DNA from: Andeanibacterium sp036384795
GTDB lineage: Bacteria > Pseudomonadota > Alphaproteobacteria > Sphingomonadales > Sphingomonadaceae
NCBI GenBank assembly: GCA_036384795.1
Contig: DASVLP010000074.1
Span: 41,387 to 105,386 of the forward strand
DNA: 64,000 nt
Reading direction: 5' to 3'
How positions within the stretch are numbered: position 1 is the first letter of the stretch; each line of letters opens with the position of its first letter. The notes under the pieces are model-generated. The model made no database searches. It worked only from the letters and a program-made list of their open reading frames with translations, and was not told the DNA's origin. Positions 9,780 through 18,748 of the stretch are shown piece by piece. The position numbers and the translations under genes were made by a program.

Positions 9780-10708
9780 CCGCCGCCCGCAAACAGCGCC
9801 GCGATCGAGACCGGCGCGCGCGACAGCAACTCGGCGGCCAGCGCGCGCGGGCCCGCTTCGTCTCCCGCGGGAAACACGACTTCGCCGTCGATCCGCGCGC
9901 CGCCATTCTCGCTGAACAGGACCGCGCGCATGATCAGCGCCAGGCCGTCGGCCTGACACAGCACCGCAACCGGGCTGTGGCACGATCCTTCGAGCGCGGC
10001 CAGCAGCCCGCGCTCGGCCATCACCGCGACATGGCTTGGCGGATGATCGATCGCGAGCAGCAGTTCGCGGGTGACGAAATCCTCGGCGCGGCATTCGATC
10101 CCGATCGCGCCTTGGGCCGGGGCGGGCAGCCACAGGCCCGGATCGAGCGGCGCGCCGACATCGCTTCGGCCAAGCCGCGCGAGCCCGGCGGCGGCGAGCA
10201 GGGTCGCATCGGCCTCGCCCGCCGCGAGCTTGGCCATGCGGGTGCCGACGTTGCCGCGAAACGGCACCACTGCGCAGTCGGGCCGCGCGTTGAGCATCTG
10301 CGCCGCGCGTCGCGGCGAACTGGTGCCGATCCGCGCGCCCGGCGCCAGGGCGGCAATGCTCGGCGCGCCGACCAGCACGTCGCGCACGTCGGCGCGCGGC
10401 AGGATCGCGCCGATCGCGATCGCTTCGGGCCGGATCGTCTCGACGTCCTTCATCGAGTGCACCGCCGCGTCGATCCGCCCTTCGAGCAACCATTGGTCAA
10501 GCTCGCGGGTCCACAGCGCCTTGCCGCCGATGTCGGCCAGCGGGCGATCCTGCACTTTGTCGCCGCTCGCCAGCACCGGGACCAGCTCGACCTCCGCCTC
10601 GTCCCAGCCGTGCGCCGCGCAGAGGCGCAGGCGCGCTTCCTCGGCTTGCGCCATGGCGAGCGGCGAGCGGCGGGTGCCGAGGCGCAGTCTGATCGGTTGT
10701 TGGCTCAT
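9776..10708 (-). CDS. hemC: Porphobilinogen deaminase (hydroxymethylbilane synthase)
   Basis: A 310-residue HemC, which joins four porphobilinogens into hydroxymethylbilane. Visible motifs are the opening LRLGTRRSPLAMAQA, the catalytic Asp in HSMKDVE (about residue 88), the substrate-binding RIGTSSPRR and FRGNVGTR, and the dipyrromethane cofactor Cys in LEGSCHSPVAV (Cys 243). The start is ATG 10708. It is the first gene of a minus-strand hemC-hemD-mic60 run and is divergent from tsaD with 49 bp between the start codons, a shared promoter space. Confidence 0.96.
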   Translation of the reverse strand: MSQQPIRLRLGTRRSPLAMAQAEEARLRLCAAHGWDEAEVELVPVLASGDKVQDRPLADIGGKALWTRELDQWLLEGRIDAAVHSMKDVETIRPEAIAIGAILPRADVRDVLVGAPSIAALAPGARIGTSSPRRAAQMLNARPDCAVVPFRGNVGTRMAKLAAGEADATLLAAAGLARLGRSDVGAPLDPGLWLPAPAQGAIGIECRAEDFVTRELLLAIDHPPSHVAVMAERGLLAALEGSCHSPVAVLCQADGLALIMRAVLFSENGGARIDGEVVFPAGDEAGPRALAAELLSRAPVSIAALFAGGG

Positions 10709-10757
10709 CGCGGGGCGCGCTTGCCCTAAATCGCAATTGCGTCCAGTGAAAGCCCGG

Positions 10758-11792
10758 ATGGTGAGGATCCTTGGCATCGAATCGAGCTGCGACGAGACCG
10801 CGGCCGCGCTCGTCACCTCGGACCGGCGCATTCTCGCCCAGCGGATCGCTTCGCAGGACGCCGCGCATCGGCCTTATGGCGGCGTGGTGCCGGAGATCGC
10901 CGCCCGCGCCCATGCCGAACGGCTCGCGCCGTTGATCGAGGCGGTGATGGCGGACGCGGGGATGGAGCTGTCGGAAGTCGACGCGATCGCGGCGACCGCC
11001 GGGCCCGGGCTGATCGGCGGGGTAATGGTCGGCCTGGTCACCGCCAAAGCGCTGGCGATGGCCGGGGACAAGCCGCTCTACGCGATCAACCACCTCGAAG
11101 GCCACGCGCTGAGTCCGCGGCTGGCGAACCCGGCGCTCGAATTTCCTTATGCCCTGCTGCTGGTTTCGGGCGGCCATTGCCAGGTGCTGCGGGTCGACGG
11201 CGTCGGTCGCTACCGCCGGCTCGCCACCACCATCGACGACGCGCTGGGCGAAGCGTTCGACAAGACCGCCAAGATCCTGGGCTTGCCTTATCCCGGCGGC
11301 CCGCAAGTCGAGAAACTGGCGCGCGGCGGCGATCCCAAGGCAGTGCCCCTGCCCCGGCCGCTGTTCGGCAGCGAGGAGCCGCATTTCTCGTTCGCCGGGC
11401 TCAAGAGCGCGGTGCTGCGCGCGAAGGACAGCGGCAACTACGCCGATGCCGACATTGCCGCGAGCTTTCAGCAGGCAGCGATCGACTGCGTGACCGACCG
11501 GCTGCGCCGCGCGCTGGCCGAGATGGATGAGGTGACCGCGCTGGTCGTCGCCGGCGGGGTTGCCGCGAACAACGCGATGCGTGCCGCGCTGGAGGCGGTC
11601 GCGGGCGAGCACGGCCTGCCTTTTTCGGCCCCGCCACCCGAGCTGTGCACCGACAATGCGGCGATGATCGCCTGGGCCGCGCTCGAATGTTTCGAGCCCG
11701 GCAAGACCGATCCGCTCGACACCGCGCCGCGGCCGCGCTGGCCGCTCGATCCCGCCGCCGAGCCGGTGCGCGGCGCAGGGGTCAAGGCATGA
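10758..11792 (+). CDS. tsaD: tRNA threonylcarbamoyladenosine modification protein TsaD
   Basis: A 344-residue TsaD (formerly Gcp/YgjD), which with TsaB and TsaE transfers threonylcarbamoyl to A37 of ANN-decoding tRNAs. Recognisable motifs are ILGIESSCDETAAALV at the start, the GGVVPEIAARAH block, the metal-binding NHLEGHALSP, the nucleotide-binding LLVSGGHCQ, and the late VVAGGVAANNAMR. The start is ATG 10758, with GTG 10761 as an alternative. The stop overlaps the start of gpsA by four bases (ATGA), so the two are coupled. Confidence 0.97.
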   Translation: MVRILGIESSCDETAAALVTSDRRILAQRIASQDAAHRPYGGVVPEIAARAHAERLAPLIEAVMADAGMELSEVDAIAATAGPGLIGGVMVGLVTAKALAMAGDKPLYAINHLEGHALSPRLANPALEFPYALLLVSGGHCQVLRVDGVGRYRRLATTIDDALGEAFDKTAKILGLPYPGGPQVEKLARGGDPKAVPLPRPLFGSEEPHFSFAGLKSAVLRAKDSGNYADADIAASFQQAAIDCVTDRLRRALAEMDEVTALVVAGGVAANNAMRAALEAVAGEHGLPFSAPPPELCTDNAAMIAWAALECFEPGKTDPLDTAPRPRWPLDPAAEPVRGAGVKA

Positions 11793-12778
11793 GCGCCGTC
11801 GGCGTCCTCGGGGCCGGCGCATGGGGCACCGCGCTCGCACAGATGCTCGCCTCGGACGGGCGCGACGTGCTGCTGTGGGCGCTCGAGCGCGAACTGGTCG
11901 AAGAGATCAACCGCCGCCACGGCAACAGTCTCTACCTCCCCGGCACCGTGCTCGCCGATACGATCCGCGCGACCGGCGCCCTGGCCGAGATCGCCGACTG
12001 CGACGTCGTGCTGGTCGTCACCCCGGCCCAGCATACCGGCAAAGTGCTCGCCGGCTTGCCGCGCGCGCCGCGCGACCTGGTGCTGTGCAACAAGGGGATC
12101 GAGGCCGGCAGCGGACGGCTGATGGCGGAAGTCGCCGCCGAAGCGGCGCCCGAAAGCGCCATCGCGGTGCTGTCCGGCCCGACCTTCGCGCACGATGTCG
12201 CCGAGGGCCTGCCGACCGCGGTCACCCTCGCGTGCGGCGGCGGCGAGGCGCAGTGGGAGCGGCTGCGCAATGTTATCGCCAGGCCGCATTTCCGGCCGTA
12301 TTATTCGGACGATCTCACTGGAGCGGAGATTGGGGGAGCGGTGAAGAACGTATTGGCCATCGCGTGCGGCGTGGTCGACGGGCTGCGCCTCGGACAAAGC
12401 GCGCGCGCGGCGCTGATCGCGCGCGGCTATGCCGAGATGCTGCGCTTCGGCGAGGCGATCGGCGCGCGGGCGGAAACGCTCGCCGGCCTCTGCGGGCTCG
12501 GCGACCTGGTGCTGACCTGCACTTCGACCGCCAGCCGCAACTTCTCGCTCGGTCGCCAACTCGGCGAAGGGGCTTCGGCCGAAATGCTGATGGCCAACCG
12601 CCTGACGGTCGCCGAAGGCGCGCACACCGCGCCTGTGCTGGTCGAACTCGCCGCCCGCCGCGGCGTCGCGATGCCGATCGCCGAGGCGGTCTGTCGGCTG
12701 CTGCAGGGCGCCCCGGCGCGCGACGTCGCAACCGACCTGCTCGCGCGGCCCCTGCGCGCCGAAGGAGCCGGCGCTTGA
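11789..12778 (+). CDS. gpsA: Glycerol-3-phosphate dehydrogenase [NAD(P)+]
   Basis: A 329-residue GpsA, which reduces dihydroxyacetone phosphate to sn-glycerol 3-phosphate for phospholipid synthesis. The nucleotide-binding GVLGAGAWGTALA opens the protein. The LCNKGIE and LSGPTFAHDV blocks and the catalytic Lys region GAVKNVLAIACG are present, followed by LCGLGDLVLTCTSTASRN. It overlaps tsaD upstream (ATGA) and the flippase gene downstream (TTGA), so the three probably form one transcript. Confidence 0.97.
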   Translation: MSAVGVLGAGAWGTALAQMLASDGRDVLLWALERELVEEINRRHGNSLYLPGTVLADTIRATGALAEIADCDVVLVVTPAQHTGKVLAGLPRAPRDLVLCNKGIEAGSGRLMAEVAAEAAPESAIAVLSGPTFAHDVAEGLPTAVTLACGGGEAQWERLRNVIARPHFRPYYSDDLTGAEIGGAVKNVLAIACGVVDGLRLGQSARAALIARGYAEMLRFGEAIGARAETLAGLCGLGDLVLTCTSTASRNFSLGRQLGEGASAEMLMANRLTVAEGAHTAPVLVELAARRGVAMPIAEAVCRLLQGAPARDVATDLLARPLRAEGAGA

Positions 12779-14289
12779 GCGACGAACAGGCCGCCAGCGA
12801 CATCGCGCAGCTGGCCAAAGGCGGGCGAACCAATTTCTTCGGCTTCCTGCTGCGGCTGGCCGCGCGGATCCCGTTCCTGTTCATCGCCGGACGGCTCTAC
12901 GGCGCGGCGGACTTGGGGCGCTTCGCCTATGCGTTGATCGCGATCGAGCTGGCGAGCCAATTCGCGACGCTCGGCCAGCGGCGCGGCCTGGCGCAGCAAT
13001 TGTCCCAGGATGGGCAGCAGCCGGCGCACGCCGTGGCCGACGGCATGACGCTGACCGTGATCATGGGCGCGGTGCTGGTGGGCATCCTCACCCTATTCCC
13101 GTTCCTGATGTTTCCCAAAGGTGGCTACACCGAGCTCGACCGGTTGATGCCGGCCGCGATCATCCCGTTTTCGCTGACCGACATCTCGCTCTCGGCGCTC
13201 GCCTACCGCTACGACATCGGCAGCACGGTGAAGGCCCGCTCGGTGGTCGAGCCGTGGGCATTGTCGTTCGGCGCGGCGGGATTCTTCTTCGTCGTTCCCG
13301 AGAGCGGCCTCGCGCTGGCCTACATCTTTTCGATTTTCTGCGCCGCGCTCGCCGCGCTGATCCCGTTGCTGCGCGCTTACGGCCTGCCGCGCGGGTGGCG
13401 CCCGCACCCGCTGCGGATCGCGCGGCTGGCGGCGGGCAACATTCCGCTCGCGGCCGCCGACATGGTCGAATGGGGCCTGCGCAAGATCGACATAGCGATC
13501 CTGGGCCTGTTTGCTTCGCCCAGCGCGGTCGGCATCTATTACGTCGCGCAGCAGGTCGCCAGCCTGCCGCAGAAGCTCAAGACCAGCTTCGAGCCGATCC
13601 TCGGCCCGGTGATCACCCGCGCGCTCAAAGTGAAGGATTATGCCGCGATCGCCAGGCAGGTATGCCAGGTGGGCTTCTGGATCACCGCAATGCAGGCGGG
13701 GATCGCGCTGGCGCTGGGCATTCCGGGCCGCGGGGTGATGGGCCTGGTGGGGCCCGAGTTCACCGGCGGCACCGGCGCGCTCAACTTCCTGCTGGTCGCC
13801 GAAGTCGCGGCCGCGACCGCGGTCGTCTCGGAAGCGGCGCTGATCTACGTCGCGCGGATCAGGAACTTGTGGGTTTCGCTCTCGACCATCGGCTTCCAGG
13901 CGGCGCTGACGGTCACCCTGATGCTGTTCGCCAAGCACTACCGTCTGCCGGAAGGCTATTTCGCCGCCAGCGCCGCGATGGCGCTGATGCTGGCGCTGGC
14001 CGGGGCGTCGATCGTGAAGGCGACGCTCCTGTCGCGGATCCTGCACGAGAAGATCAACAACTGGCGCTGGGCGCTGGTCTATGCCGCCGCCCCGGCGGTG
14101 GTGGTCGGGTGGTTCGTCACCCGCTACACGCCGGAATGGGCCGAGCTCCTGTTCGGCGTGCCGGCGATCCTGCTGGTCTACGGCTGGGTGATCTGGCACC
14201 GCGGCTTCGGCCCTGAAGACCGGGTGCTGTTCCGCCGCAACGTCGCGCCGACGCTGGAAGGGGAGCTTGCCGAACTCGACGGCGCCTGA
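12775..14289 (+). CDS. Polysaccharide/lipid-linked oligosaccharide flippase-type membrane protein
   Basis: A 504-residue polytopic membrane protein with about 12-14 hydrophobic segments, of the MOP/oligosaccharidyl-lipid flippase type (Wzx/RfbX-like). The segment after the first helices carries VEWGLRKIDIAILGLFASPSAVGIYYVAQQV, a typical central block of the family. It starts at TTG 12775, overlapping the gpsA stop (TTGA), with GAAGGAG seven bases upstream, which makes that start convincing. No glycosyltransferase genes are next to it, so its cargo is unknown. It could move a lipid-linked sugar for envelope polysaccharide. Confidence 0.78.
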   Translation: MSDEQAASDIAQLAKGGRTNFFGFLLRLAARIPFLFIAGRLYGAADLGRFAYALIAIELASQFATLGQRRGLAQQLSQDGQQPAHAVADGMTLTVIMGAVLVGILTLFPFLMFPKGGYTELDRLMPAAIIPFSLTDISLSALAYRYDIGSTVKARSVVEPWALSFGAAGFFFVVPESGLALAYIFSIFCAALAALIPLLRAYGLPRGWRPHPLRIARLAAGNIPLAAADMVEWGLRKIDIAILGLFASPSAVGIYYVAQQVASLPQKLKTSFEPILGPVITRALKVKDYAAIARQVCQVGFWITAMQAGIALALGIPGRGVMGLVGPEFTGGTGALNFLLVAEVAAATAVVSEAALIYVARIRNLWVSLSTIGFQAALTVTLMLFAKHYRLPEGYFAASAAMALMLALAGASIVKATLLSRILHEKINNWRWALVYAAAPAVVVGWFVTRYTPEWAELLFGVPAILLVYGWVIWHRGFGPEDRVLFRRNVAPTLEGELAELDGA

Positions 14290-14312
14290 CCCAGCACAAA
14301 CGAGGAGAAGCG

Positions 14313-14783
14313 ATGCACATCTTTGCTGGCAACTGGTGGCTGATGCTGATCGCCATCGTGGCGTTCGTGCTGATCGCCTGGGCGATCGGTCTCAGAAGCC
14401 GCCGCACCCGGGTCGAACGCAGCCGCCCGGCCGACGTACTCGACGAAGGCGCCGAGCGCGCCCAGCGCAACCAGGCGCTGATCGACGCGCCGGCACGGCC
14501 CGGGCCGCTCGCAGCGCCCGAGCCCGCTCCGGTCGCCGCTGCCGGAGGAGACGACCTCACCCGGATCAAGGGCCTCGGCCCGAAGCTTGCCGCGCTGCTG
14601 CATTCGTTGGGGGTCACGAGCTTCGCCCAGATCGCCGCATGGAGCGATGTCGACATCGACCGCATCGACGCTCAGCTCGGCACTTTCGCCGGGCGCATCC
14701 GGCGCGACAACTGGGTGGAGCAGGCAAAGTTTCTCGCCGCGGACGACATGGCTGGGTTCGAAGGCAGGTTCGGCAAGCTGTAG
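14313..14783 (+). CDS. Membrane-anchored helix-hairpin-helix protein
   Basis: A 156-residue protein with one N-terminal membrane helix (WLMLIAIVAFVLIAWAIGL), a Pro/Ala-rich linker, and a C-terminal helix-hairpin-helix-like domain (DLTRIKGLGPKLAALLHSLG, then VTSFAQIAAWSDVDIDRID). This domain is the one found at the end of some NADH dehydrogenase subunits, ribosomal protein L21 fusions and stand-alone sphingomonad proteins. GAGGAGAAG precedes the ATG by five bases. The function is unknown; the domain may bind DNA or mediate protein contacts. Confidence 0.7.
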   Translation: MHIFAGNWWLMLIAIVAFVLIAWAIGLRSRRTRVERSRPADVLDEGAERAQRNQALIDAPARPGPLAAPEPAPVAAAGGDDLTRIKGLGPKLAALLHSLGVTSFAQIAAWSDVDIDRIDAQLGTFAGRIRRDNWVEQAKFLAADDMAGFEGRFGKL

Positions 14784-14829
14784 CCGCGCGGCAGGCGCTC
14801 GGGTAAGGGACGCTGCAAAGGAGACTGGA

Positions 14830-16029
14830 TTGGTTCCCTTCGACTGGTCCGACCCGCTCGATCTCGAAAGCCAATTGACCGACGAAGAGCGGATGATCCG
14901 CGACGCCGCGCGCGGTTTCGCGCAAAGCGAGCTCCAGCCGCGCGCGACCGAAGCCTTCCGCGACGAGCGCGATGCGCCCGAGCTGTTCCCGCTGATGGGC
15001 CGCGCGGGCCTGCTCGGCGTGACGATCCCCGAGGAATACGGCGGTGCGGGCGCGGACTACGTCGCCTATGGCCTGGTCGCGCGCGAGATCGAGCGGGTCG
15101 ATTCCGGCTATCGCTCGATGATCTCGGTCCAGTCCAGCCTCGTGATGCATCCGATCCACGCCTACGGCTCGGACGAGCAGAAGGCGAAGTATCTGCCCGG
15201 CCTCGCCGCCGGAGAATTGATCGGCTGCTTCGGCCTGACCGAGCCCGATGCCGGCTCCGACCCGGGCGCTATGCGCACCGTCGCGAAGGCGGACGGCGAT
15301 CCCGGATCGGGGTCCGGGGCGGGCGGCTACGTCATCTCGGGCAGCAAGACCTGGATCAGCAATTCTCCGTTCGCCGATGTGTTCGTGATCTGGGCGAAAA
15401 GCGAGCCCCACGGCGGCGCGATCCGAGGCTTCCTGCTCGAACGAGGCATGCCCGGCCTCGCCGCGCCGAAGATCGAGGGCAAGCTCAGCCTGCGCGCCAG
15501 CACCACCGGGATGGTGATGATGGACGGGGTGAAAGTCGGGGCCGACGCGCTGCTGCCGGGCGTGGAGGGCCTCAAGGGGCCGTTCGGGTGCCTGAACCGG
15601 GCGCGCTACGGCATCTCGTGGGGCGCGATGGGGGCGGCGGAGTTCTGCTACCACGCCGCACGCGCCTATGGTCTGGAGCGCAAGCAGTTCGGCCGCCCGC
15701 TCGCGGCGACCCAGCTTTACCAGAAGAAGCTCGCCGACATGGCGGCGGAAATCTCGCTCGGCCTCCAGGCCAGCCTGCGCGTCGGCCGGCTGATGGAAGA
15801 AGGCCGCTTCGCCCCCGAGATGATCAGCATCGTCAAGCGCAACAATGCCGGCAAGGCGCTCGAGATCGCCCGCGCCGCGCGCGACATGCACGGCGGCAAC
15901 GGCATCTCCGAGGAATACCAGGTGATCCGCCACCTGCTGAACCTGGAGACGGTCAATACCTACGAAGGCACGCACGACGTCCACGCGCTGATCCTGGGCC
16001 GGGCGATCACCGGCATTGCCGCGTTCTGA
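14830..16029 (+). CDS. gcdH: Glutaryl-CoA dehydrogenase-type acyl-CoA dehydrogenase
   Basis: A 399-residue acyl-CoA dehydrogenase. The opening FDWSDPLDLESQLTDEERM, the RSMISVQSSLVMHPI block, and the late LETVNTYEGTHDVHALILG (catalytic Glu about 379) match glutaryl-CoA dehydrogenases, which oxidise and decarboxylate glutaryl-CoA to crotonyl-CoA in lysine and aromatic breakdown. The FAD site GCFGLTEPDAGSDP and the base-proximal RYGISWGAMGAAEFC are present. The start is TTG 14830 with AAGGAG seven bases upstream; no ATG lies nearby in frame. A Gly/Ser insertion (GDPGSGSGAGGY) is seen around residue 157. Confidence 0.88.
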   Translation: MVPFDWSDPLDLESQLTDEERMIRDAARGFAQSELQPRATEAFRDERDAPELFPLMGRAGLLGVTIPEEYGGAGADYVAYGLVAREIERVDSGYRSMISVQSSLVMHPIHAYGSDEQKAKYLPGLAAGELIGCFGLTEPDAGSDPGAMRTVAKADGDPGSGSGAGGYVISGSKTWISNSPFADVFVIWAKSEPHGGAIRGFLLERGMPGLAAPKIEGKLSLRASTTGMVMMDGVKVGADALLPGVEGLKGPFGCLNRARYGISWGAMGAAEFCYHAARAYGLERKQFGRPLAATQLYQKKLADMAAEISLGLQASLRVGRLMEEGRFAPEMISIVKRNNAGKALEIARAARDMHGGNGISEEYQVIRHLLNLETVNTYEGTHDVHALILGRAITGIAAF

Positions 16030-16120
16030 GGCAACTGGCGGGCCGCGGCTTCCCTTTCTGAAAGCAACCGTTCATTCGCGCGGCACTAGGTAGCGCGCCG
16101 CCAGCCCCAGACGAGGTTTC

Positions 16121-16903
16121 GTGTTCCAGCCGATCCGTGCCCTCCCTGGCGTCTTGCCCGAGCGGATTCGCGCGGGGCTGGCGCGGCGCACCACCGGTCT
16201 GTTCGCAGCGCTCGCGCTCGAGGCGCTGTTGGTATTGCTGCTGATCGCGCTCGGGCAGTCGCCCAAGGAGAAGCCCAAGCCGCTGGTGTCGCTGACCTCG
16301 TTCGACGTCGAACGGCCGCAGCCGCCCAAACCGCCCGCCGAGCCAAAAGCACAGAGCGAGCATCATCTCGCGACCCAGCCCGTGCCGCATCCGCCCACGC
16401 CGGCGCCAGCACAGCCGAACCCCACCGCGACACCGCCGCCGCTGCTCGCGCTGCCGCGCAACCAATCGAGCTTCAACCTCGCGAATCTCTCGCCCCAGCC
16501 CGCGCCGCCGGCCCCGCCGGCCGCCGCTTATGGGCCCGCCGACACCGGCAGCGTCGGCGACAGCCAGCGGGTCGGCACCGCACCCGACGGCTCGCCGCTC
16601 TATGGCGCGTCGTGGTATCGCGAGCCCACCCCGGCCGAGCTCGCCGCGTTCGGCGCGCGGGCGCAGGGCCAGGACAAGGCCTGGGGACGGATCGCCTGCA
16701 AGACGGCGCCGGATTTCCGCGTCGAGGATTGCGTCGCGGTCGATGAATATCCCGACGGTTCGCACCTTGCGAACGCGGTGCTGTCGGCCGCGTGGCAGTT
16801 CAAGGTGCGTCCGCCGTGGAAAGGCGGGCGTTCGCTGATCGGATCGTGGGTGCAGATCACCATCTACAACGATGTCGAGCGCAAGCCGAAGTACGAGAAA
16901 TAG
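16121..16903 (+). CDS. TonB-like energy-transducing envelope protein
   Basis: A 260-residue protein with a short cytoplasmic N-terminus, a single membrane segment (LFAALALEALLVLLLIALG, about residues 27-45), a long Pro/Ala-rich periplasmic stretch (about 50-150), and a C-terminal domain ending VLSAAWQFKVRPPWKGG and SLIGSWVQITIYN. That ending resembles the TonB C-terminal fold (A-x-x-x-W-x-F-x-P with a final beta-strand). TonB proteins link the proton motive force to outer-membrane receptors. ExbB/ExbD are not adjacent. It starts at GTG 16121. It could serve the TonB-dependent receptor farther right, but this cannot be shown from sequence. Confidence 0.65.
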   Translation: MFQPIRALPGVLPERIRAGLARRTTGLFAALALEALLVLLLIALGQSPKEKPKPLVSLTSFDVERPQPPKPPAEPKAQSEHHLATQPVPHPPTPAPAQPNPTATPPPLLALPRNQSSFNLANLSPQPAPPAPPAAAYGPADTGSVGDSQRVGTAPDGSPLYGASWYREPTPAELAAFGARAQGQDKAWGRIACKTAPDFRVEDCVAVDEYPDGSHLANAVLSAAWQFKVRPPWKGGRSLIGSWVQITIYNDVERKPKYEK

Positions 16904-16954
16904 CACTCAAGAGGCGGGTGGCACGATCGCGTCGGGCTACCTATAGCCCTTGCC

Positions 16955-18727
16955 ATGCGCCCATCTCCCGCCACCCTGCTGCACGAGGTGTTCGGCTTCG
17001 AGCACTTCCGCGGCGTGCAGCAGCAGGTGATCGAACGCGTGCTGGCGGGCAGGAACACCCTCGCGATCATGCCCACCGGCGCGGGCAAGTCGTTGTGCTA
17101 CCAGCTTCCGGCCGTTGCGCTTCCGGGGTGCTGCGTGGTGATCTCGCCGCTGATCGCGCTGATGCACGACCAGCTGCGCAGCGCTCGCGCGCTCGGCATC
17201 CGCGCGGCGAGCCTTACGTCGGCGGACGCAGACTGGCGCGAGACGCAGGACCGCTTGGTCGCCGGGGAACTGGACTTGCTCTACGTCGCGCCCGAGCGGG
17301 GGAGCGGCGAGGGCTTCCGCGCATTGCTCGAACGCTCGAAGATCTGCCTGTTGGCGATCGACGAGGCGCATTGCGTGTCCGAATGGGGGCACGATTTCCG
17401 CCCCGACTATCGCCTGCTGCGCCCGCTGCTCGACGCCTTTCCGCATGTGCCGCGGCTCGCGCTGACCGCGACCGCCGACCACCACACCCGCGCCGACATC
17501 CTCGCCCAGCTCGGCATTCCGGGCGAGGGCCTGATCGTCTCGGGCTTCGACCGGCCCAACATCCGCTATGCGATCAGGCACCGCGAAAACGCGGTACGCC
17601 AGCTCGCCGCGTTGATGGACGAGATTCCCGGGCCCGGGATCGTCTATGCGCCCACTCGCAGCAAAGTCGAGCGGATCGCCGAGCAGCTCGCCGAGCGCAC
17701 GGGACGGCGGGTGCTGCCCTATCATGCCGGACTCGACCCGGCGCAGCGGGCAGCGAACCAGGCCGCGTTCGTCGCCAGCGAGGATATGGTGATCGTCGCG
17801 ACGATCGCGTTCGGCATGGGGATCGACAAGCCCGACGTGCGCTTCGTCGCCCATGCCGGGATTCCGAAGTCGATCGAGGCCTATTACCAGGAAACCGGCC
17901 GCGCCGGGCGCGACGGCGATCCGGCGCGGGCGGTGATGCTGTGGGCGGCGGGCGATTTCGCGCAGGCCCGCCAGCGCCTGAGCGAAGTGGAGGAAGCGCG
18001 GCGCGGCGGCGAGCGTGCCCGGCTCGACGCGCTCGCCTCGCTGGTCGAGACCCCCGGCTGCCGGCGCGCGATCCTGCTGCGGCACTTTGGCGAGGACCCG
18101 CCGGAGACGTGCGGCAATTGCGACAACTGCCTCGAAGCACCGGGGGTGATCGACGCGACCGAGCTCGCCCGCAAGTTGCTGAGCGCGGTCTATCGCACGG
18201 GCCAGAGCTTCGGCTTCGGCCACGTGCAGAAAGTGCTGACCGGCGCGGCGGACGAACGCGTGATCCAGCGCGGGCATGACCGGCTCAGCGTGTTCGGCAT
18301 CGTCGAGGGGGATGAGGCGCGGCTGCTGCAGCCGCTGTCGCGCGCATTGCAAGCGCGCGGGAGCCTGGTCGCGAACGAGCACGGCGGCCTGCGGCTAAGC
18401 GGCGATGCCAAGGCGATCCTCAAGGGCGAGCAAAGCGTCGAAATCGTGCAGCCGCCGGTCTCGGAGCGCGCCGGCCGCAAGGCACGCAACGCGGCCGCCA
18501 ATCCGATCGGCGACCCGCTGTTCGACGCCTTGCGCAAACTGCGCCGCAGCTTGGCAAGCGAAGCCGGGGTCCCGCCCTATGTGATCTTCCACGACGCCAC
18601 CCTGCGAGAGCTCGCGGCGAGACGGCCGCGCGACGACGCGGAGCTGGCGCAGATCGCCGGCATCGGCACGCGCAAGCGTGAAGCCTTCGGCCCGGCGTTC
18701 CTCGACCTGATCGCGCAGTTCCGTTGA
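16955..18727 (+). CDS. recQ: ATP-dependent DNA helicase RecQ
   Basis: A 590-residue RecQ-family 3'-5' helicase. Walker A TGAGKS is at residues 41-46, DEAH at 136-139, and the RecQ loop SEWGHDFRPDY follows directly. Helicase motifs V-VI appear as TIAFGMGIDKPDVRF and YYQETGRAGRDG. The zinc-binding Cys set is CRRAILLRHFGED with CGNCDNC, and a C-terminal HRDC domain ends with LAQIAGIGTRKREAFG. All parts of the standard RecQ-Ct-WH-HRDC layout are present. It ends convergently with the esterase gene. Confidence 0.95.
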   Translation: MRPSPATLLHEVFGFEHFRGVQQQVIERVLAGRNTLAIMPTGAGKSLCYQLPAVALPGCCVVISPLIALMHDQLRSARALGIRAASLTSADADWRETQDRLVAGELDLLYVAPERGSGEGFRALLERSKICLLAIDEAHCVSEWGHDFRPDYRLLRPLLDAFPHVPRLALTATADHHTRADILAQLGIPGEGLIVSGFDRPNIRYAIRHRENAVRQLAALMDEIPGPGIVYAPTRSKVERIAEQLAERTGRRVLPYHAGLDPAQRAANQAAFVASEDMVIVATIAFGMGIDKPDVRFVAHAGIPKSIEAYYQETGRAGRDGDPARAVMLWAAGDFAQARQRLSEVEEARRGGERARLDALASLVETPGCRRAILLRHFGEDPPETCGNCDNCLEAPGVIDATELARKLLSAVYRTGQSFGFGHVQKVLTGAADERVIQRGHDRLSVFGIVEGDEARLLQPLSRALQARGSLVANEHGGLRLSGDAKAILKGEQSVEIVQPPVSERAGRKARNAAANPIGDPLFDALRKLRRSLASEAGVPPYVIFHDATLRELAARRPRDDAELAQIAGIGTRKREAFGPAFLDLIAQFR

Positions 18728-18748
18728 CGAGCCGACTTCGCCCGTTCG

